DNA from: Lysobacter antibioticus
Lineage (GTDB): Bacteria; Pseudomonadota; Gammaproteobacteria; Xanthomonadales; Xanthomonadaceae
Direction: 5' to 3'
Assembly: GCF_000731095.1 (NCBI RefSeq)
Contig: NZ_JMTZ01000075.1
Span: 1-32,872 of the forward strand
DNA length: 32,872 nucleotides
Numbering within the stretch: position 1 is the first letter of the stretch; each line of letters opens with the position of its first letter. The position numbers and the translations under genes were made by a program. The notes under the pieces were generated by a model. It was given only the letters and a program-made list of their open reading frames with translations, was not told where the DNA came from and searched no databases. Shown here one piece after another: positions 16,512 through 24,447 of this stretch.

Positions 16512-16570
16512 GAGGAGTGAGAAATGAGAAAGAGCGAGGCACAGCCGGCTTTCGCTCGGGCTCACTCCTC
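16512..16570. repeat. Long inverted repeat between rnhA and dnaQ
   Basis: GAGGAGTGAG at 16512-16521 is perfectly complementary to CTCACTCCTC at 16561-16570. An inner GAGCG...CGCTC pair lies between them, so a bulged hairpin of about 59 bases can form. The surrounding spacer also repeats ACTCCT and GAGAAA units. It lies between the rnhA stop (16595) and the dnaQ start (16483), where it could attenuate read-through; no T-tract follows on the minus strand. Confidence 0.5.
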
Positions 16571-16594
16571 ACTCCTATCCACTCACTCCTGTCT

Positions 16595-17065
16595 TCAGGG
16601 CCGATAGGCCCGCAAGCGCTCCGCCTGCACCCGCGCCAGCACGTCGACGCGCTCGTTGTCGGGGTTGCCGGAGTGGCCCTTGACCCATTTCCACTCGATC
16701 GCATGGCGCCGGCTCGCGACGTGCAGGCGCTCCCACAGGTCGCGGTTCTTGACCGGATCGCCGCCGGCGGTCTTCCAACCGCGCCGGACCCAGTTGCCGA
16801 TCCATTCGGTGATGCCCTTGCGCACGTACTGCGAGTCGGTGGTCAGCACCACCTTGCACGGCTCGCTCAGCGCTTCCAGGCCCATGATCGCGCCCATCAG
16901 CTCCATGCGGTTGTTGGTGGTGTCGGGCTCGCCGCCGGCGAGTTCGCGCTCGCGGCCCTTATAGCGCAGCAGTGCCGCCCAGCCGCCCGGGCCGGGATTG
17001 CCGAGGCAGGCGCCGTCGGTGTGGATTTCTACGATCTTCTCGGCGTCTTGACTGGATTCGCTCAC
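16595..17065 (-). CDS. rnhA: Ribonuclease HI
   Basis: RNase HI (156 aa) cuts the RNA strand of RNA-DNA hybrids. The four metal-binding acidic residues are present: D17 in [12 protein letters not shown]55 in [11 protein letters not shown]77 in TTDSQYV and D141 in [20 protein letters not shown] carries the conserved His near the active site. Val140 replaces the Cys usual in the NERCDELA motif, a minor change. The length is normal. It sits 30 bases downstream of the methyltransferase gene. Confidence 0.96.
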   Translation of the reverse strand: MSESSQDAEKIVEIHTDGACLGNPGPGGWAALLRYKGRERELAGGEPDTTNNRMELMGAIMGLEALSEPCKVVLTTDSQYVRKGITEWIGNWVRRGWKTAGGDPVKNRDLWERLHVASRRHAIEWKWVKGHSGNPDNERVDVLARVQAERLRAYRP

Positions 17066-17095
17066 GCAACGGCTTCTCTATACGACAGCCGGGCA

Positions 17096-17806
17096 TTATC
17101 GCCTTTGCGCGCCGCGAGCGGAGCCGCGATGCACGTCGCGCGGCACCAGGCCGGTCTGCCAGCGCAGTTGCTGCACCCGCATCGGCCCGATAGCGGCATG
17201 CACACGCTTGGTCAGGGTCAGCGCCACCCCAGCCCGCACCACGTCGGCAGCGCCGACGCCGGCCTCGCCATGGGCGACCCGCCAGCGCGGGCCCAGCCAT
17301 TGCAGGCTGACCGCATCGGCGCCGAAACCCGAGGCGCGCAGCATCGCCTGCCAATGGCCGGCATCGCGCGCGCGCAGGCCGCTGCCGGCCCAGCGCAGGC
17401 GGTACGGGCTCCAGGGATTGAGGGTCGCCAACCACAGCCGGCCGCCGGGCGCGAGGATCCGCGCGCACTCGCTGAGCAGCGGCTGCGGGTCGGCGCCGTC
17501 GTCGAACACGTGCTGCAGCAACACCGCGCCGAAGGCCTCGCTGGCCAGCGGCAACGGCAGGCGGCAGCGCACCGCGCCGTCGAAGCCCTTGGGGCTGCGC
17601 CGCAGCGCCAGCCCGCGCCGGCCGCCGGGCGGCGACGCGGCGGCAACGCCGAACCAGGCCCAGGGCAAGGTCGGGCTGGCCGCGAGCACCCGGGACATGG
17701 CCGCGGCCTCGACCTCGAGCAGCCCCTGCCCGACCACCTCGCCGAACCAGTTGAGCGGACAGTCGGGGGCGGGGTCGGGTTGACGGCCGTGGGACAGGGC
17801 GGGCAT
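17096..17806 (-). CDS. SAM-dependent methyltransferase, YafS-like
   Basis: The protein is 236 aa from ATG 17806. It is a class I methyltransferase of the Methyltransf_11 type, diverged at its N-terminus. A visible core is AFGAVLLQHVFDD around 93-105 (motif after the SAM site), then LLSECARILAPGGRLWLATL, the strand-4/5 region with NPWSPYRL. The usual Gly-rich SAM loop is weak. Its place between gloB (divergent) and rnhA is the same as yafS in E. coli, which supports orthology. The substrate is unknown. The frame is open upstream to 18028 but that region overlaps the gloB start and promoter. Confidence 0.82.
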   Translation of the reverse strand: MPALSHGRQPDPAPDCPLNWFGEVVGQGLLEVEAAAMSRVLAASPTLPWAWFGVAAASPPGGRRGLALRRSPKGFDGAVRCRLPLPLASEAFGAVLLQHVFDDGADPQPLLSECARILAPGGRLWLATLNPWSPYRLRWAGSGLRARDAGHWQAMLRASGFGADAVSLQWLGPRWRVAHGEAGVGAADVVRAGVALTLTKRVHAAIGPMRVQQLRWQTGLVPRDVHRGSARGAQRR

Positions 17807-17993
17807 GGTCGCGGTTCTCGACAGGAGTCTCGGAAGGCATCGGGCCAGGACGGCACGGGGCTTGCGAATACCCCGACTGTGCGCCCCCGGGGCGGCGTCA
17901 GGCAAATCGTTATCCAGCCCTGCCCGGGGCCCACCCGGCCCCACCCAGCCCGCGAAGCGGTCCGTCCCGCCCGCGCCCGCCAGGAGACCGACG

Positions 17994-18779
17994 ATGCGGT
18001 TGCTCGCCCTGCCCGCCCTCAGCGACAACTACATCTGGGCCCTGTCGGGCGACGACGAATCGGCGCTGATCGTCGACCCCGGCGACGCCGCACCGGTGAT
18101 GGCCGCGGCCGCGCACGGCCTGCGCCCGGTCGGGATCCTGCTGACCCACCACCACGACGACCACATCGGCGGCACCGCCGCCCTGCGCGAGCGCTGGCCG
18201 GAGATCCCGGTGTTCGCCCCCGACGACGAACGCATCCTCAGCGCGACCGCCCGGGTCGACGAGGGCGTGAAGCTGCACGTCGCCGGCTGGACCCTCGATG
18301 TCATGGCGGTGCCGGGCCACACCCGCAGCCACATCGCCTATTACCTGGACCGCGGCGCCCATGGCGACGAGCGCCTGTTGTTCAGCGGCGACACCTTGTT
18401 CAGCCTGGGCTGTGGGCGCCTGTTCGAAGGTACCGCCGCCCAGATGCTGGTCTCGCTGACCCGCCTGGCGGCCCTGCCGGACGAGACCCGGGTCTGCTGC
18501 GGCCACGAATACACCCTGTCCAACGCCGCCTTCGCGAGCGTGGTGGAACCCGACAACCCGGCGCTGCGGCGCCGCATAGAACAGGCTCAGGCCATGCGCA
18601 ACGCCGGTCGTCCCACCGTTCCCAGCAGCCTCCTCGACGAGCGCGCAACCAACCCCTTCCTGCGCACCCGCGAAGCCGGCGTGCTGCGCTCGATCACCTC
18701 GCGCCTGGGCCACCCGCCCGAGGACGAAGTCCAGGCCTTCGCCGAGTTGCGGCGTTGGAAAGACGGGTTCCGCGCTTGA
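17994..18779 (+). CDS. gloB: Hydroxyacylglutathione hydrolase (glyoxalase II)
   Basis: GloB (261 aa) hydrolyses S-lactoylglutathione to lactate and glutathione, the second step of methylglyoxal detoxification. THHHDDH at 51-57 provides the binuclear metal site, with H109 in VPGHTRSH, D133 in SGDTLFSLGCGRLFEG and H171 in CCGHEYT. The C-terminal part has the glutathione-binding NPFLRT block. The start at 17994 has AGGAGA upstream at good spacing; the frame is open further back to 17805 but lacks family support. It is divergent from the methyltransferase and overlaps the next gene. Confidence 0.95.
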   Translation: MRLLALPALSDNYIWALSGDDESALIVDPGDAAPVMAAAAHGLRPVGILLTHHHDDHIGGTAALRERWPEIPVFAPDDERILSATARVDEGVKLHVAGWTLDVMAVPGHTRSHIAYYLDRGAHGDERLLFSGDTLFSLGCGRLFEGTAAQMLVSLTRLAALPDETRVCCGHEYTLSNAAFASVVEPDNPALRRRIEQAQAMRNAGRPTVPSSLLDERATNPFLRTREAGVLRSITSRLGHPPEDEVQAFAELRRWKDGFRA

Positions 18780-20047
18780 AGCGGGCCGACGCCAGGCGGC
18801 GCGCGCCGCTGCGTGCCGCCCTGCTCGCCGCGCTGTGGCTGAGCGCGGCCTGCGCCGCGCCAGCCGGGGCCACCGAAGCCCCCGCAGCCAAGCCCACCCC
18901 CGCCAAGGCCGACGCGCCTTCGGGGCCGACCCGCAACGGCCGCGACATCTACCAGCGCTTCCGCGACGGCCTCGCCGACCCGAGTTGCGAGCCGGGCGTA
19001 AGCACGCGCTGGCGCCAACATTTCGCCACCGCGCCCAAGCGCCTGGCCCGCTCCGACGACGACCTGCTGCCGCTGTTCGGCTACGTGGTCGACGCCTTGC
19101 GCGAAGCGCACCTGCCGACCGAATACGCGCTGATCCCCTTCGTCGAGAGCGGTTACCGCCCCGGCGCGCGCAGTGCCGCCGGCCCCGCCGGGCTGTGGCA
19201 GATGATCGCCCTGACCGCACGCAACCATCGCGTACCGATGCGCGAGGGTTACGACGGCCGCTTGTCGCCGGTCGATTCGACCCAGGCCGCGGTGCGTTAT
19301 CTCAAGACCCTGCACGGCATGTTCGGCGGCGACTGGCGTCTGGCGGTGATGGCCTACAACGCCGGCGAATACCGCATCCTCAACGCGCTCAAGCGCAACG
19401 GTCAGACCGCTGCCAATGCCCGCCCCGACCAGCTTGCGGGCCTGTCGGACATCACCCAGGCCTACGTGCGCAAACTGCATGCGCTGTCGTGCCTGATGGA
19501 ACAAGCCGACGACCGCGAGGAATGGCTGCAGGCCCTGGATCGCCCGGTGCCGCATCTGCAGGCGGTAACGCTGCCGTCCGAGGTCGGCGACATCGACGGC
19601 TGGGCCGCGCGCACCGGCCAGGACGCGGCGCAATTGCGGCGCTTGAACCCAGTGTTCGCCAACGGCTCGATCGGCCGCGTCAGCACCCGCCGCGCACCGC
19701 TGCTCGCTGTCGCCGCGGGCGCGGCGAACGCGCCCGCTCCGGTCGCAGCCGACCTGGCCATCGCCGCCATCGAATCGCCGCCGAGCACCCGCACCAAGGC
19801 GGGCGAAACCGCCGCCGACACCGTCACCACCGGTTCGGCCGAAGTCGCCGTCGCCAAGAACGGCGAACCCGCCGCGAACGCCAGCCCGCGTCGCCACACC
19901 GTCGGCCGCGGCGACAACGCCTGGACCATCGCCAAGCGCTACCGCATCCGCGTCGCCGACCTGCTCAAGCGCAACGGCTTGAACGCCAAGGCCGTGCTCA
20001 AACCCGGCCAGGCCTTGTTGATCGATGCGCCGAACGGCGGCGACTGA
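18776..20047 (+). CDS. mltD: Membrane-bound lytic murein transglycosylase, MltD-like, with LysM
   Basis: The protein is 423 aa with a TTG start whose last bases overlap the gloB stop (TTGA). No other start codon gives a signal peptide. Residues 1-32 form it: APLRAALLAALWLSAACA. A Cys follows but the residue at -3 is Ser, so a lipobox is doubtful and Sec cleavage after AGA is possible. The SLT domain is at about 110-260, with catalytic Glu124 in PFVESGYRPG, AAGPAGLWQMIALTA, and AVMAYNAGEYRILNAL. One LysM domain closes the chain (about 376-420: HTVGRGDNAWTIAKRYRI...LKPGQALLID). It cleaves peptidoglycan glycan strands to anhydromuropeptides. E. coli also has mltD next to gloB. The E. coli enzyme has two LysM domains. 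Confidence 0.9.
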   Translation: MKRADARRRAPLRAALLAALWLSAACAAPAGATEAPAAKPTPAKADAPSGPTRNGRDIYQRFRDGLADPSCEPGVSTRWRQHFATAPKRLARSDDDLLPLFGYVVDALREAHLPTEYALIPFVESGYRPGARSAAGPAGLWQMIALTARNHRVPMREGYDGRLSPVDSTQAAVRYLKTLHGMFGGDWRLAVMAYNAGEYRILNALKRNGQTAANARPDQLAGLSDITQAYVRKLHALSCLMEQADDREEWLQALDRPVPHLQAVTLPSEVGDIDGWAARTGQDAAQLRRLNPVFANGSIGRVSTRRAPLLAVAAGAANAPAPVAADLAIAAIESPPSTRTKAGETAADTVTTGSAEVAVAKNGEPAANASPRRHTVGRGDNAWTIAKRYRIRVADLLKRNGLNAKAVLKPGQALLIDAPNGGD

Positions 20048-20165
20048 TCGGCATAGGCATCGCGCGGGACCAGGGCGTTTCGTAGAGACATCGCCCTAGC
20101 CCTCCATCGCTCGTTCCGCACGAACACACTCGCTTCCGCCATTCGATCTGCAGGCACCAGAACGC

Positions 20166-20192
20166 ACAGAGCCCGGACATGCCGGGCTCTGT
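20166..20192. terminator. Stem-loop between convergent mltD and nhaC-like genes
   Basis: A perfect 11-bp stem (ACAGAGCCCGG, loop ACATG, CCGGGCTCTGT) lies between the two convergent stops. It lacks a T-tract on either strand; it may serve both genes as a bidirectional hairpin. Confidence 0.55.
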
Positions 20193-20235
20193 CGAAGCGC
20201 CTGCGCTGAGCGCGCGGCGGGATCGGTCGGATGGT

Positions 20236-21585
20236 TTACGTTGCCGCGGTGGCGTCGGCTTCGTTGCGCCGGCGCGACGGCCACAGCATGGACAGCAAAG
20301 TGATACCACCGAGCAGCCAGCTGTAGTGGACGTTGCCGACCAAGGCCAGCGGCGAGACCTGGCTCAAGGATGCGGCGAGCAGGATCTGCGCGCCGTACGG
20401 CAATACGCCCTGGGTCACGCAGGCGAAGATGTCGAGCACACTCGCCGCGCGCGCCGGCGGCACGCCGTGCTGCTGAGCGACGTCGCGGGCAAGCCCCCCG
20501 CTGATCAGGATCGCGACCGTGTTGTTGGCGGTGAACACGTCGCTGGTCGCCGACAACGCGGCGATGCTGATCTCGCCGGCACGGCGGCTGCGATGGCCGC
20601 GCGCGAACTTGCCGATCACCTGCGCCAGCCAGGCCAGTCCGCCGGCGGCTTTCATCAGCGCGCCCAGGCCGCCGACCAGCAACGAAAGCAGGGTGATTTC
20701 GACCATGCTCTCGAAGCCGTCCCAGATGTGCGCGGTGTAGGCGGCGAAGCCGAAATCCTCGGCCAGGAACACGCCGAACAAGCCGGCGATGACCAGACCG
20801 ATGCTCAGCACGATGATCACGTCGACCCCGGCGATGGCCAAGCCCAGCACCACCAAGTACGGCAGGATCAACCACGGCGACACCGTGTCGGGCGTGGTCA
20901 CCGGCGCGGTTTCGCCGAGAAAGCCGAGCAGCACCAGGGTGCCGATCGCCGCCGGCAGCGCCAGCTTGAGGTTCTCGCGGAATTTCTCCCGCATCGTGCA
21001 GCCCTGGGTGCGGCTGGCGACGATCGCGGTGTCGGAAATCACCGACAGGTTGTCGCCGAAGGTGGCGCCGCCGATCACCGCGCCGAGCACCAGCGCGCGA
21101 TCCAGGCCGGAAGCGTCGGACACGCCGAGCGCGATCGGCGCGACCGCGGCGATCGTGCCCATCGAGGTGCCGAGCGACAACGAAATGAAACCGGCGACCA
21201 CGAACAGCGCCGGCAGCAGCAAAGCCGGATGCACGTTGCCGACGCCGAGGGCGACGATCGCGTCGACCGCGCCGATCGCCTTGGACACTTCGACGAAGCC
21301 ACCGGCGAGCAGAAAAATCAGGCACATCAGCACGACGTTGTGATCGCCCATGCCCGACAGCAGGGTGTCCAGCGGCTTGATCCCGCGCCGCCAGGCGATG
21401 AACGCAGCCAGCGCCAGCGCCGGCAGGATCGCGACCGGCGCGTGCAACTGGTAGAAGCCCATGGCGTCGCCGTGCGAAGTGAAATACAGCCCGGCCCCGA
21501 AGAACAGGGCCAGGAACACCAGCAGCGGCGTCAGCGCCCAGGCACTGGGAGACAGCGGAGCGCCGGGGCGGAGCGGTTGATTCAT
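20236..21585 (-). CDS. Na+/H+ antiporter, NhaC family
   Basis: This is a 449-aa polytopic inner-membrane protein with about 11-12 hydrophobic segments. NhaC-family features include GTSMGTIAAVAPIALG around 140-155, GAVIGGATFGDNLSVISDTA around 170-190 (conserved polar stretch in the core), and NTVAILISGGLARD near 365. Family members exchange Na+ (some also carry other small substrates) for protons. The gene is alone on its strand, convergent with mltD, and starts at an ATG at 21585 with GGATGAAG upstream. Ion or substrate choice cannot be determined from the sequence. Confidence 0.88.
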   Translation of the reverse strand: MNQPLRPGAPLSPSAWALTPLLVFLALFFGAGLYFTSHGDAMGFYQLHAPVAILPALALAAFIAWRRGIKPLDTLLSGMGDHNVVLMCLIFLLAGGFVEVSKAIGAVDAIVALGVGNVHPALLLPALFVVAGFISLSLGTSMGTIAAVAPIALGVSDASGLDRALVLGAVIGGATFGDNLSVISDTAIVASRTQGCTMREKFRENLKLALPAAIGTLVLLGFLGETAPVTTPDTVSPWLILPYLVVLGLAIAGVDVIIVLSIGLVIAGLFGVFLAEDFGFAAYTAHIWDGFESMVEITLLSLLVGGLGALMKAAGGLAWLAQVIGKFARGHRSRRAGEISIAALSATSDVFTANNTVAILISGGLARDVAQQHGVPPARAASVLDIFACVTQGVLPYGAQILLAASLSQVSPLALVGNVHYSWLLGGITLLSMLWPSRRRNEADATAAT

Positions 21586-21806
21586 CGCTTCATCCGAATG
21601 GATTAGAAAACCTGGCGATTTTGCAGCGCAGCATCACGCTTGTCGAGTGCTGGCGGTGGAATGCTGCGTCGGGGCCATGCTAGCGGGAGCGCGGAGGTCT
21701 GGCTTGCCCTTACCCCGCCTCTCCCCTGCTACAAGCGGCCGCCAAGCCCGTTCCCGCGACGGGCGGGGAACGGCTCCCGGCCGCCGCCGGCGCATGCTCA
21801 AACGCA

Positions 21807-21830
21807 ACGGGGCGCCCGAAGGCGCCCCGT
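21807..21830 (-). terminator. UUCG-loop terminator downstream of the small secreted protein gene
   Basis: On the minus strand a perfect 10-bp stem ACGGGGCGCC, loop TTCG, GGCGCCCCGT is followed by TGCGTTTG. It lies about 120 bases after the stop at 21948, beyond the tandem unit, and shares its core with the terminator at 22371. Confidence 0.65.
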
Positions 21831-21925
21831 CGAAAGTATCGCTATGGTCGTGGCTCGCGATCCTGCACGCGCCCGAAGGCGCCCCGTCGAAAGTATCGCT
21901 ATGGTCGTGGCTCGCGATCCTGCAC
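21812..21925. repeat. Perfect 57-bp tandem duplication
   Basis: Bases 21812-21868 and 21869-21925 are identical. Each copy starts GCGCCCGAAGGCGCCCC and ends GCGATCCTGCAC. Each unit contains the terminator core, but only the left copy has the full 10-bp stem; the right copy keeps about five pairs. The array begins 22 bases downstream of the small secreted protein's stop codon. Confidence 0.95.
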
Positions 21926-21947
21926 GACCCAGCCATGCCGCCAGGCC

Positions 21948-22184
21948 TCAGATCACGATGATGCAACGTCCGCGGTTGTCGCAGATCGCATAGGTCTGCC
22001 AGACCCCTTCGTCGCACAGATAGATCCGCGAGCTGCCATCCCAAGACCGTTCCGTCACCCGTTGGCCTTGATTGGCGGCCGTGCACGTACCCGGCGCCGG
22101 GTACGCGGCGACGGTACCGACCGCCCCCATCGACACGAGCGCTGCGAACGCAATTGCCTTGCCCTTCATCTTCCTGATCTTCAT
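21948..22184 (-). CDS. Small secreted four-cysteine protein, unknown function
   Basis: A 78-aa ORF starts at ATG 22184 with GAGGAAGG just upstream. Residues 1-27 are a clear signal peptide (MKIRKMKGKAIAFAALVSMG, then cleavage after VAA), leaving a mature chain of about 51 residues. It contains four cysteines (34, 57, 68, 74), enough for two disulfides, three aromatic-rich stretches (RSWDGSSRIYLC, GVWQTYAIC) and a hydrophobic C-terminus CIIVI. I do not recognise the family. It is flanked by its own terminator and by the isocitrate dehydrogenase terminator, so it is transcribed alone. An ATG at 22169 is a possible later start. Confidence 0.72.
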   Translation of the reverse strand: MKIRKMKGKAIAFAALVSMGAVGTVAAYPAPGTCTAANQGQRVTERSWDGSSRIYLCDEGVWQTYAICDNRGRCIIVI

Positions 22185-22360
22185 GACCTTCCTCGATGCG
22201 AATCCAGCCGCCGGGATGGAGGGCCGCGCGACCGAGCGCTGTTGCGCTCACGCACACGGACGAACCCGCTTCGGACAGGCGACGGCGTCCTGCCGAAAGC
22301 CGCCCGAGCCTAGCGCAGGCTTGCGCGGCGCGCGCCTCCCCCAGGCGAGAGGTGCTTCGC

Positions 22361-22392
22361 AAAAACGAAACAGGGCGCCCGAAGGCGCCCTG
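22361..22392 (-). terminator. Rho-independent terminator of isocitrate dehydrogenase gene
   Basis: On the minus strand the stem CAGGGCGCC, loop TTCG, GGCGCCCTG is followed by TTTCGTTTTT (22361-22370). It starts 26 bases after the stop codon at 22418. This is a textbook intrinsic terminator. Confidence 0.9.
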
Positions 22393-22417
22393 CAGAGGTC
22401 TCGCGATGGCCGGGCGC

Positions 22418-23431
22418 TTACGCCGCGATGCGGCTCGCGATGGCCTTGGCGAACGACATGGTGTTGCCTTCGCCGCCGAGGTCCGGGGTCAGCGAATCCT
22501 TGGCTTCGAGCGTGGCGATGATCGCCTCGCGCAGCGCGGTCGCCTTTTCCGGCTGACCGAGGTGATCGAGCATCTGCGCCGCGCCCAGCAGCAGGGCGCA
22601 GGGGTTCGCGATGCCCTTGCCGGCGATGTCCGGGGCCGAGCCGTGCACGGCTTCGAAGATCGCCGCGTCGGTGCCGATGTTGGCGCCCGGTGCCAGGCCG
22701 AGACCGCCCACCAGGCCGGCGCACAGGTCGGAGATGATGTCGCCGAACAGGTTGGTGGTGACGATGATGTCGAACTGCTCCGGACGCATCACCAGCTGCA
22801 TGCAGGTGTTGTCGACGATCATCTCGTTGCACTGGATGTCCGGATACTGCTGCGCCACTTCGCGCGCGGTCTTCAGGAACAGGCCCGAGGTCGACTTGAG
22901 GATGTTGGCCTTGTGCACGACCGTGACCTTCTTGCGGCCGGTGCGGCGCGCCAGGTCGAAGGCGTAGCGCACGATGCGCTCGGAGCCGCGGCGGGTGATC
23001 TTCTGGGTCAGCATCGCGGTCTCGCCGTCTTCCGACAGCGACTGGCCTTCGCCGATGTAGGCGCCTTCGGTGTTCTCGCGCACCGTGATCAGGTCCACGC
23101 CCGAGGGGAAACGCGACTTGGTGTTCGGGAACGACTTGGCCGGACGCACGTTGGCGTACAGGTCGAAGCGCTTGCGCAGCTCGACGTTGATCGAGCTGAA
23201 GCCTTCGCCGACCGGCGTGGTCAGCGGGCTCTTGAGGGCGATGCGGTTCTTGCGGATCGAGTCCATCGTCGCCGCCGGCAGCAGCTCGCCGTGCTTTTCC
23301 AGCGCGACCAGGCCGGCATCGGCGAATTCGTAGGACAGGCCCAGGTTCATCGTGTCGAGCACGTGCAGGGTGGCGTCCATGATCTCGGGGCCGATGCCGT
23401 CGCCACGGATGACCGTAATGGTTTGCGTCAT
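22418..23431 (-). CDS. NAD-dependent isocitrate dehydrogenase
   Basis: This 337-aa beta-decarboxylating dehydrogenase oxidises isocitrate to 2-oxoglutarate in the TCA cycle. GFSSINVELRKRFDLYANVR (77-96) has the Ser and Asn contacts for isocitrate and the IDH-type DLYANVRP, unlike isopropylmalate dehydrogenase. The substrate and metal residues R118, Y125, K174, D207, D231 and D235 are present. In HGSAPDIAGKG, Asp268 and Ile269 occupy the places of Lys344 and Tyr345 that read NADP in E. coli IDH, indicating NAD use, as known for Xanthomonas. The start at 23431 is the family start; the open frame upstream to 23521 is not supported. A homoisocitrate dehydrogenase role is less likely. Confidence 0.9.
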   Translation of the reverse strand: MTQTITVIRGDGIGPEIMDATLHVLDTMNLGLSYEFADAGLVALEKHGELLPAATMDSIRKNRIALKSPLTTPVGEGFSSINVELRKRFDLYANVRPAKSFPNTKSRFPSGVDLITVRENTEGAYIGEGQSLSEDGETAMLTQKITRRGSERIVRYAFDLARRTGRKKVTVVHKANILKSTSGLFLKTAREVAQQYPDIQCNEMIVDNTCMQLVMRPEQFDIIVTTNLFGDIISDLCAGLVGGLGLAPGANIGTDAAIFEAVHGSAPDIAGKGIANPCALLLGAAQMLDHLGQPEKATALREAIIATLEAKDSLTPDLGGEGNTMSFAKAIASRIAA

Positions 23432-23630
23432 GAGGATTTCCAGCTGTAGGGCGCGGCGCAAGCGGCGCGGCGCACGAGGTGTGAGCCCCGTAATTATGCC
23501 GGAAGCGGCCCCCCGCTGCATTCGGGGGAGTACTGGACCTTGGTCGGGGGCGGCGATCGGCCCGATTCGGCGCAGCCGGCGGTGCGATTCGGCGCAGCGG
23601 CCCCGCGTTCAGCTAAGTGGCCGACCCGCT

Positions 23631-24038
23631 TCAGGGGTTTCGAGGGTAGGCGCGGCGCAGATGCGGGATCACGATCGAGCCGCCGACCACCAGACCGACC
23701 GAAAACGCTTCGAACATCTCGTCGCGATTGACCCCGGCCTCCTTGCATTGGGCGACGTGGTAGCTGATGCAGTCGTCGCAACGCAGCACCATCGAGGCGA
23801 CCAGGCCGAGCAGTTCCTTGGTTTTCAGGTCGAGCGCGCCGGGCTGGTAGGTCTGCGTATCCAGGGCGAAGAAACGCCGCACGACCTGGTTCGGTTCGGC
23901 CAGGATGCGTTCGTTCATGCGCTTGCGGAACGCGGTGAACTCGGCCACTCGGTCGCTTTCGCTCGGGGCCACTCGGTCGCTTTCGTTCGTGGCGGTCTGG
24001 TTCGACGACGCGCTGTCGTCGTTACGATCATTGCTCAC
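23631..24038 (-). CDS. Carboxymuconolactone decarboxylase / AhpD-like family protein
   Basis: The protein is 135 aa. The CMD-fold core starts near residue 60 with LDLKTKELLGLVASMVLRCD, and RCDDCISYHV gives the redox pair C87 and C90 with H94, the AhpD-type proton-relay active site. The end (EAFSVGLVVGGSIVIPHLRR) is typical. The first ~35 residues are polar and disordered-looking and include a duplicated ESDRVA unit. AhpD-like proteins act as thiol peroxidase partners or peroxidases, but many family members are uncharacterised. A grx gene lies 118 bases upstream on the same strand, in keeping with thiol chemistry. Confidence 0.85.
   Translation of the reverse strand: MSNDRNDDSASSNQTATNESDRVAPSESDRVAEFTAFRKRMNERILAEPNQVVRRFFALDTQTYQPGALDLKTKELLGLVASMVLRCDDCISYHVAQCKEAGVNRDEMFEAFSVGLVVGGSIVIPHLRRAYPRNP
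23943..23990. repeat. 24-bp tandem duplication inside the CMD-family gene
   Basis: GGCCACTCGGTCGCTTTCG occurs at 23943 and again at 23967, so two 24-base units lie in tandem with only the last few bases differing. The unit length is a multiple of three and adds eight residues to the disordered N-terminus. Confidence 0.85.
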
Positions 24039-24156
24039 ACAAGTTCCTTCGATGGTGGGTTACGTCCTTGCCGTCCCTGGCGCTGCCATTCGGCTGCGGA
24101 TCGTCCGGCCCGGCCATCCATGGCCGGGCGTTCGCGGGCGCAAGCGGCAGTGCCGC

Positions 24157-24447
24157 TTAAGCGCGCCCGCTCACCCCCTCCAGCAGCGGCTCCAGGCCGC
24201 CGGCGCGATGCAGGGCGATCATGTCGTCGTAACCGCCGACGTGGGTCTGCCCGATGAAGATCTGCGGCACGCTGGTGCGCTTGGTCAGCGCCATCATCTT
24301 CTCGCGCTCGGCCGGATCCAGGTCGATGCGGACCTCGGTCCACTCCTGGCCCTTGCTCTTGAGGAAATTCTTCGCGGCGACGCAATACGGGCAGATCGCG
24401 GTGGTATAGATCACGATCGACGGCGGTTGGGGGGCGGTGTCGCTCAA
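24157..24447 (-). CDS. grxC: Glutaredoxin 3
   Basis: A 96-aa glutaredoxin with the dithiol active site CPYC at 19-22, the cis-Pro motif TSVPQIFIG near 58-66, and GGYDDMIALHRAGGLEPLL at the C-terminal glutathione-binding end. It reduces disulfides and glutathione mixed disulfides in the cytoplasm using glutathione. A ribosome-binding AGGAG is a few bases upstream of the ATG at 24447. The length and motifs are normal. Confidence 0.93.
   Translation of the reverse strand: MSDTAPQPPSIVIYTTAICPYCVAAKNFLKSKGQEWTEVRIDLDPAEREKMMALTKRTSVPQIFIGQTHVGGYDDMIALHRAGGLEPLLEGVSGRA

Noticed and set aside
16475-18775. Long upstream extension of the MltD-like frame (to 16475)
   Set aside because: It runs antisense over rnhA and the methyltransferase and out of frame through gloB. 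The family match starts only after 18776.
21634-22362. A 242-codon minus-strand frame that includes the 57-bp repeat as a 19-residue peptide repeat
   Set aside because: It overlaps the small secreted protein gene in another frame, crosses two terminators, and lacks a ribosome-binding site. The unit length being a multiple of three looks coincidental.
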